A DNA stretch of 10,176 nt from NCBI GenBank assembly GCA_035490315.1, contig DATHET010000146.1:1-10176 (forward strand). The letters run 5' to 3'. The stretch comes from JADJQU01 sp035490315. GTDB taxonomy: Bacteria > Planctomycetota > UBA1135 > GCA-002686595. Position numbers and translations under genes: made by a program. Position 1 is the stretch's first letter, and every line of letters starts with the position of its first letter. This document shows, one piece after another, positions 6,218-10,176 of the stretch. The notes below the pieces were generated by a model. The model did no database searches, was not told the origin of the DNA, and saw only the letters and a program-made list of their open reading frames with translations.

Positions 6218-7858
6218 ATGCGTCCCAACTCTTTGTTGTTCCTAACCTCCATCGCCGTCTTCTCGGCGCTCAGCGGCATTGCCTCCGCGCAATGCGTGCA
6301 GGGCGGCCCGGGCGGATCATTTCCCGGCGCCGGCGCAGTCACCGGCGTGTGGGACAGCTCCCTGCCGACACTTCCGCTGACCTCCAGTCTCCCAGTCGTG
6401 GTCCCCGCCGGCGCGACCGTGTTGAACTCCGTGAAGCTGAACGGATTCGCTCACACCTGGGGCGGCGACTGTCACGTCGTGCTGCAGAATCCCGCGGGCA
6501 CGTTCTTCAACATCCTGGTGCGCTCGGATGCGACCAGCTCGACGGGCGGCGGATGCTCCGCATCCTTTGCGGGCAACTATGTGATCGTCGATCCGCTGAC
6601 CGGCGGCGCCTGTGCCGGCAATCCGCAGATGGGTTGCCCGGGCTCCGTGACTCCGGGAACCTACATCCAGGAATTCAGCACGTGGACCTCGGGCAACGCG
6701 GGTCTCTTGAACACGCCGATCGAGTCGATTCCGATCTCGAGCGGGACCTGGAACCTGCTCATCTACGACTGGTACCCGCCGTCGGACAACGGCACGTTGA
6801 CCGATTGGGAGCTGTGCTTCGGCGCGCCCACGCCGCCGCCGACGGGCGGGGGCGGACCCTCGCTCGCGTGCGTGACGGGTGGAGCTGGCGGAACCTGGCC
6901 CGCGGCCGGAGCGGTCGAGGGCACGTACCCGACGACCATGCCGACCGGACAATTGATCGCACCGCTCGCCGTCAGCCTTCCCGCCGGCTCGACGAAGATC
7001 ATGAGCGTCGAGCTCAACTCGTTGAACCACACCTGGGCTGCGGACACGCAGATCGTGTTGCAATCCCCGAGCGGTCAGCTCTACAACATATTCGTCGATC
7101 AGGATGGAACCTTCGGCGGCGGTTGCGGTGACGACTTCCAGGGCAATTACCGCTTCACGGACGCCGTGAACGGCGTGGACCTCTGCGGCAATCCCGCGCC
7201 TGCCTTCGCCTGCGGAAGCGGGCTCGTGCCTCCGGGTTCCTACCTGCAGAACTACGGGATCTGGGTCAGCGGCACGAACGGCATCAACAACACCAATCTC
7301 GAGACGATTCCGATCGCCGCGGGGACCTGGAACTTGATTTTCTACGACTGGTTCACGCTCGGCGACAACGGATCGCTGGTGAGCTGGGACCTGTGCTTCG
7401 ACGGCACTCCGGCGAGCTCGGTGTACTGCACGGCCAAGACGAATTCGCTCGGCTGTGTCCCTTCGATCGGCGCGAGCGGGACTTCGAGCGCGTCCGCGGG
7501 CTCGGGTTTCACGCTCTCCACGGTCAACGTGATCAACAACAAGCCCGGCCTGTTCCTCTACACGAACAACGGCCGTGCCGCAGTCCCGTTCCAGGGCGGC
7601 CTGCTCTGCGTCAGCGGTCCCGTGCGTCGCACGATCGGCGTCAATTCCGGCGGCAATCCTCCGCCGAACGACTGCTCGGGTGTCTACTCGATCGACTTCA
7701 ATGCCTTCGCCGTCGGAGCGCTCGGCGGTCTGCCTCAGGCCTACCTGACCGTGCCGGGCACGCTGATCGACTCGCAATGCTGGGGCCGTGACAACGGCAT
7801 CGCCGCGCCGAACAATTCGACCCTTTCGAACGCCATCGAGTTCACGGTCGGACCGTGA
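6218..7858 (+). CDS. Secreted protein with two P-domain-like repeats and a Cys-rich C-terminal region
   Basis: This encodes 546 residues. It starts with a Sec signal peptide: a short charged N-terminus, a hydrophobic core at 6-22, and the AxA site at residues 22-24 before Gln25-Cys26. AGGAG lies seven bases before the ATG and fixes the start. Two repeats follow (26-202 and 218-395) with matching motifs: HTWxxD near the first third (79-84 and 271-276), LQxPxG (89-94, 281-286), a GGC motif (111-113 and 301-303), GTWNL (176-180, 369-373), YDW (183-185, 376-378), and a final W-x-LCF. These are the hallmarks of proprotein-convertase P domains (subtilisin-associated beta-sandwich). No protease domain or catalytic Ser/His/Asp arrangement is present. 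Residues 403-546 form another Cys-rich region beginning YCTAKTNSLGC. I recall similar C-terminal regions in many planctomycete secreted proteins, but cannot confirm this here. The role is likely structural or binding at the cell surface. It appears to stand alone, with its own promoter and terminator. Confidence 0.88.
   Translation: MRPNSLLFLTSIAVFSALSGIASAQCVQGGPGGSFPGAGAVTGVWDSSLPTLPLTSSLPVVVPAGATVLNSVKLNGFAHTWGGDCHVVLQNPAGTFFNILVRSDATSSTGGGCSASFAGNYVIVDPLTGGACAGNPQMGCPGSVTPGTYIQEFSTWTSGNAGLLNTPIESIPISSGTWNLLIYDWYPPSDNGTLTDWELCFGAPTPPPTGGGGPSLACVTGGAGGTWPAAGAVEGTYPTTMPTGQLIAPLAVSLPAGSTKIMSVELNSLNHTWAADTQIVLQSPSGQLYNIFVDQDGTFGGGCGDDFQGNYRFTDAVNGVDLCGNPAPAFACGSGLVPPGSYLQNYGIWVSGTNGINNTNLETIPIAAGTWNLIFYDWFTLGDNGSLVSWDLCFDGTPASSVYCTAKTNSLGCVPSIGASGTSSASAGSGFTLSTVNVINNKPGLFLYTNNGRAAVPFQGGLLCVSGPVRRTIGVNSGGNPPPNDCSGVYSIDFNAFAVGALGGLPQAYLTVPGTLIDSQCWGRDNGIAAPNNSTLSNAIEFTVGP
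6293..7402 (+). repeat. Tandem P-domain-like repeat pair within the secreted protein gene
   Basis: Unit 1 is at 6293-6823 and unit 2 at 6869-7402, offset by 192 codons at the start and 193 at the end, with a Pro/Gly-rich linker between (APTPPPTGGGGP). Five Cys positions are shared (26/218, 113/303, 132/323, 140/332, 200/393). Cys85 of unit 1 has no partner in unit 2 (Thr277). The similarity is strong at protein level (for example GTWNLLIYDW against GTWNLIFYDW) and weaker in bases. Confidence 0.8.
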
Positions 7859-7910
7859 GCGAGAAGGCATGACGATTTCGCGCTGACGAGCGCGAGATCG
7901 GGATTGTTAT

Positions 7911-7954
7911 TCGGGGCCGGCTACCCGCGCGGTGGCCGGCCTCGATCTTTATTT
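7911..7954 (+). terminator. Rho-independent terminator of the P-domain gene
   Basis: A 15-bp stem pairs 7911-7925 with 7931-7945 (core GGCCGGC against GCCGGCC, two G-T wobbles) around a 5-base loop, followed by TCTTTATTT. It sits 52 bases after the stop codon at 7858. This is the clearest intrinsic terminator in the window and separates the secreted protein gene from the VOC gene. Confidence 0.8.
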
Positions 7955-7973
7955 CGAGGTTCCACAGCGAGCG

Positions 7974-7985
7974 ATCCCGCGGGAT
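7974..7985. promoter_or_regulatory. 12-bp perfect palindrome in the leader of the VOC gene
   Basis: ATCCCGCGGGAT lies between the terminator and the VOC gene start, about 108 bases before the ATG. It could be a repressor site, but a 12-bp palindrome is expected a few times by chance in 10 kb, so this rests on position alone. No clear -35/-10 pair was found in this 140-base leader. Confidence 0.15.
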
Positions 7986-8093
7986 TTCCATCCCCTGGCA
8001 TCATGCTTGCTCGCGATCGCGGTCTCGCATTCTTTCGATCGACGATCCAGTTCAGAATCCGTTGCCGGTGACGGCACAGACCAGGAGGCCCCC

Positions 8094-8591
8094 ATGCCGC
8101 AAGTCAAGAGCATCACCCCGTGCCTGTGGTTCGAAGACCAGGCCGAGCAGGCTGCGCAGTATTACACTGGCATCTTCAAAGACTCGAAGATCGGCCTGAT
8201 CACGAAGTACGGCGAGGCCGGTCAAGAGATTCACAAGCGGCCACCTGGCTCGGTCATGACCGTGGCCTTCGAGCTCGCGGGCCATGAGTTCACGGCCCTG
8301 AATGCTGGACCTGCTTTCAAGTTCAACGAGGCGATCTCGTTCCAGGTCAACTGCGAGACCCAGGAGGACATCGATTATTACTGGGAGAAGCTCGGCGCCG
8401 GCGGCGATCCGAAAGCGCGCCAGTGCGGCTGGCTCAAGGACAAGTACGGAGTCTCCTGGCAGATCGTCCCGACGATCATTCCCGAGATCTTCAAGAACCC
8501 CGATTCCGAGGGCTACTCGCGCGCGATGATGGCGATGATGAAAATGAAGAAGCTCGACATCGCCGAGCTGAAGAAGGCCGCCGCGGGCTAG
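8094..8591 (+). CDS. VOC superfamily protein, PhnB / 3-demethylubiquinone methyltransferase-like domain
   Basis: This encodes 165 residues, the usual length for the family. The frame is open further upstream (from 7932), but AGGAGG at 8083-8088, five bases before this ATG, and the match to the family N-terminus decide the start. Visible family motifs are an N-terminal CLWFEDQAEQAAQYY (10-24) followed by TGIFKDSKI, a central FTALNAGP (66-73), SFQVNCET (82-89), and WLKDKYGVSWQIVP (113-126). These are typical of the domain Pfam names 3-dmu-9_3-mt, a glyoxalase/bleomycin-resistance fold made of repeated beta-alpha-beta-beta-beta units. Despite the domain name, such proteins are not shown to be ubiquinone methyltransferases, and their substrates are mostly unknown. 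A Met- and Lys-rich helix closes the protein (142-162). It is cytoplasmic, with no signal peptide. Neighbouring genes give no clue to the substrate. Confidence 0.92.
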   Translation: MPQVKSITPCLWFEDQAEQAAQYYTGIFKDSKIGLITKYGEAGQEIHKRPPGSVMTVAFELAGHEFTALNAGPAFKFNEAISFQVNCETQEDIDYYWEKLGAGGDPKARQCGWLKDKYGVSWQIVPTIIPEIFKNPDSEGYSRAMMAMMKMKKLDIAELKKAAAG

Positions 8592-8654
8592 CGCGCGGGC
8601 CTGAATCCCGACGGCTGGACCTGTCACTCGCCCCGCTGGGGCCTTGGCGAAGCA

Positions 8655-8686
8655 GGCCGGCCGTCGATCGTTTGAGGTCGCCGGCC
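8655..8686 (+). terminator. Possible weak hairpin terminator after the VOC gene
   Basis: GGCCGGC (8655-8661) and GCCGGCC (8680-8686) can form a 7-bp GC stem with an 18-base loop, 64 bases after the VOC stop. No T-run follows and the loop is large, so it may only help a factor-dependent stop or be a chance feature of GC-rich sequence. It also overlaps the candidate promoter region of the next gene. Confidence 0.25.
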
Positions 8687-8699
8687 GGATCGCTATCGT
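8672..8699 (+). promoter_or_regulatory. Candidate promoter of the 98-residue lipoprotein gene
   Basis: TTGAGG (8672-8677) matches four of six bases of the -35 consensus and is followed after 16 bases by TATCGT (8694-8699), which matches four of six of the -10 consensus. The leader to the ATG at 8739 would be about 33 bases. The -10 region GCTATCGT is identical to that before the P-domain gene. Confidence 0.3.
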
Positions 8700-8738
8700 G
8701 CTCGGGTGTTCTGCCCTCAACCCGAATCCAGGATAGCT

Positions 8739-9035
8739 ATGACCCGTACGTCACTCGTCTCGGCACTCGTCCTCACCGCCATCGTCTCCACCGGCTGCGT
8801 CGGAGCACGCTCGGCCAACGGCATCTACACGGTGCACGCGGAGAGCGTCCGCCTTTTCGGCTTCGCCATCCCCGGCGACGACCAGGAAGCCGCGGCGAAA
8901 TACCACGCCGAGAAGTTCCCCGGCTCGACCGTCACCGGGAACAGCTCGACGCCGGCCGACTGGAGATCCTTCTGGGGCGTGCTGGGCAACATCATCGGAT
9001 TCCACCAGACCGAGATCTCGGGCACGACGAAGTAG
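8739..9035 (+). CDS. Small putative lipoprotein of unknown function
   Basis: This encodes 98 residues. The ATG at 8739 is preferred over an in-frame GTG at 8706 because AGGA stands five bases before it and because it gives a clean signal peptide: MTRT, a hydrophobic stretch to residue 16, then STGC with Cys20 as the likely lipidated residue. The mature part (about 78 residues) is mixed polar sequence with an ANGIYT start, an acidic GDDQEAAAKYHAEKFPG segment (46-62) and a C-terminal WRSFWGVLGNIIGFHQTE stretch (75-92) rich in Trp, Phe and Gly. That stretch could be an amphipathic or membrane-contacting part. I do not recognise the family. It would sit in the cell envelope. A hairpin 48 bases after its stop suggests it is transcribed alone. 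Confidence 0.7.
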   Translation: MTRTSLVSALVLTAIVSTGCVGARSANGIYTVHAESVRLFGFAIPGDDQEAAAKYHAEKFPGSTVTGNSSTPADWRSFWGVLGNIIGFHQTEISGTTK

Positions 9036-9083
9036 CGATCGCGGGCGGAGCAGCCGCGCAAGTCGGCTCGCCCGGATCGATCG

Positions 9084-9118
9084 GCACCCGTCTCGCCTGG
9101 CCAGGGCGAGGCGGGTGC
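9084..9118 (+). terminator. Strong 14-bp hairpin without a T-run
   Basis: GCACCCGTCTCGCC (9084-9097) pairs with GGCGAGGCGGGTGC (9105-9118) with one G-T wobble, around the 7-base loop TGGCCAG. It lies 48 bases after the small lipoprotein stop and 78 bases before the next ATG. The stem is of terminator strength, but the following bases are GTCGTAACTG, not a T-run. It may end transcription with a factor, protect mRNA 3' ends, or act as a leader structure of the next gene. Confidence 0.5.
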
Positions 9119-9196
9119 GTCGTAACTGCCCGGCTGGATCCGGTTCTGGACCGCCGGCGGCATTGCCGTTCCCACCATCCCTTTCTCGGAGGCTTC

Positions 9197-10150
9197 ATGT
9201 TCGCCGTCCGCCGTATCTCGTGGATCCTCGCCTTTGCGATCTTCGCGCTGTGCGCATGCCAGGACCCGGTCGTCCTCGAGCTGCGCTGGAAGCTTCAGCC
9301 AGGCGAGGTGTTGCGTTACCGCATGAGCGTCGAGCAGTCGGTCGACGCCATGGCGGGGATGGGGGACAAGCCGATGCACATGACGATGGAAGCCGTGATG
9401 CGCCAGGAAATCCGGGATGTCGCGGCCGATGGGACGGCTTCGGTCGAGGTCTCCTACGAGGCCATGCGTTTCAGCTCCGACACGTCCGCGGGGCTCAACT
9501 TCGATTCGACGCTCGAGGGCGCGGATGCCGATCGGAACGATCCCGAGTTCCGCGCGATGATCGGCCCGCTGCTCGATTTGCGATTGCGCATGAAGCTCGA
9601 TCCGAGCGGAAAGGTGAGCGAGCTGCAAGGCGTGAAGGAGATGCTCGCGGCGATGCAGGCCAGGCTGGGCAAGGACGGCGAGGAGCGCAGCGTTCTCGCC
9701 ATGTTCGGGGAAGAGTCGCAGATGAAGTGGCTTCAGTTCGAGGTCTTCCCCGCGAAGCCGGTGGTGAGCGGCGAAACCTGGAAGCGTTCTTCCGAAGTTC
9801 GTCTGCCGTCGATGGGGACGATGACGATCAAGAACGAGAACGTGCTGCGAGGCGTGGAGGACCACGCGGGCCGGCCCTGCGCGGTGATCTCGTCGACGAC
9901 GAGGATGAGCCTGGCGCCGGAAGATTCCTCCGCGACCCGGATGGAGATCAAGATGGACGGCAGCAAGGGCGAGGGCACGAAGTGGTTCGATCACGAGCGC
10001 GGCCGGATGCTCGAGGCGCAGCAGACGCTCGACACGAAGATGTCGATGGGTTCCGACAAGGATCCGAAAGACGAGGTGCGGACGAGCATGAGCATCACCA
10101 TGCGGACCTTGCTGCTCGGGAAGGACGATCCGGCTTTCGGAGTCAGGTGA
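9197..10150 (+). CDS. Lipoprotein resembling DUF6263-type proteins
   Basis: This encodes 317 residues. GGAGG at 9188-9192 lies four bases before this ATG. The frame stays open far upstream, but only this start gives a lipoprotein signal: basic residues at 5-6, a hydrophobic core (8-18), then LCAC with Cys21 as the probable lipid site and Gln at +2. The mature protein opens with LELRWKLQPGEVLRYRMSVEQ (27-47), continues through a helical Met-rich centre (142-171), GETWKRSSEVRLPSMG (192-207), and a TKWFDHERGRMLEAQQTLD segment (261-279). This order (a W-K-x-xPGE-xLRY strand early, a GE-x-W strand in the middle, a W-x-D-x-x-x-G-R-x-L strand late) recalls DUF6263 proteins of Planctomycetota and Bacteroidota, which have no known function. 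The family assignment is from memory and is moderate. It is probably an envelope protein of antiparallel beta strands. The gene ends 26 bases before the window edge. Confidence 0.85.
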   Translation: MFAVRRISWILAFAIFALCACQDPVVLELRWKLQPGEVLRYRMSVEQSVDAMAGMGDKPMHMTMEAVMRQEIRDVAADGTASVEVSYEAMRFSSDTSAGLNFDSTLEGADADRNDPEFRAMIGPLLDLRLRMKLDPSGKVSELQGVKEMLAAMQARLGKDGEERSVLAMFGEESQMKWLQFEVFPAKPVVSGETWKRSSEVRLPSMGTMTIKNENVLRGVEDHAGRPCAVISSTTRMSLAPEDSSATRMEIKMDGSKGEGTKWFDHERGRMLEAQQTLDTKMSMGSDKDPKDEVRTSMSITMRTLLLGKDDPAFGVR

Positions 10151-10176
10151 CCCTCCGGAGTCGTGCGTGCATCCTC

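Noticed and set aside
6317..7870. Minus-strand open frame of 517 codons opposite the P-domain gene
   Set aside because: It is a mirror of a gene with signal peptide, ribosome site and domain repeats. Its Arg-rich translation shows no motifs.
8423..9196. Long upstream extension of the frame of the last lipoprotein
   Set aside because: The frame is open back to 8423, but it crosses the VOC gene, the small lipoprotein and a strong hairpin. The start at 9197 has GGAGG and a proper lipoprotein signal.

Overview
The window looks like chromosomal DNA from a GC-rich planctomycete-like bacterium. Three things point that way: a long Ser/Thr protein kinase with a large extracytoplasmic part, a secreted P-domain protein ending in a Cys-rich C-terminal region of a kind I associate with marine Planctomycetota, and several exported lipoproteins of poorly described type. 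No tRNA, rRNA, CRISPR array, insertion sequence or phage gene is visible. The lineage is an inference from protein style, not from a marker gene.

Minus strand, positions 1-5887, in order of transcription: an ABC transporter ATPase (5081-5887) overlaps an unusually long polytopic permease (3415-5091) by 11 bases, so the two form one transport unit. A 361-base gap without a convincing gene follows. Next comes a 975-residue membrane Ser/Thr kinase (126-3053) whose outer part carries four HYR-like beta-sandwich repeats and a C-terminal sulfatase-modifying-factor (FGE)-like domain. Twenty-three bases after its stop, a lipoprotein gene begins (1-102) and runs off the window edge; it is probably co-transcribed with the kinase.

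Plus strand, positions 5888-10176: a 330-base divergent spacer holds a candidate promoter and a perfect inverted repeat. It precedes a secreted protein with two P-domain-like repeats (6218-7858), which is closed by a strong intrinsic terminator (7911-7954). Then come a VOC/PhnB-type small enzyme-fold protein (8094-8591), a 98-residue putative lipoprotein (8739-9035) and a 317-residue lipoprotein resembling DUF6263 proteins (9197-10150). These last genes are separated by 147-161 bases with hairpins between them and look like separate transcription units rather than an operon.

The most interesting object is the kinase fusion with its lipoprotein neighbour: a plausible sensor in which an outer ligand- or protein-binding stalk is linked to a cytoplasmic kinase. 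Otherwise the window reads as ordinary chromosomal content. I see no clear defence or mobile system.
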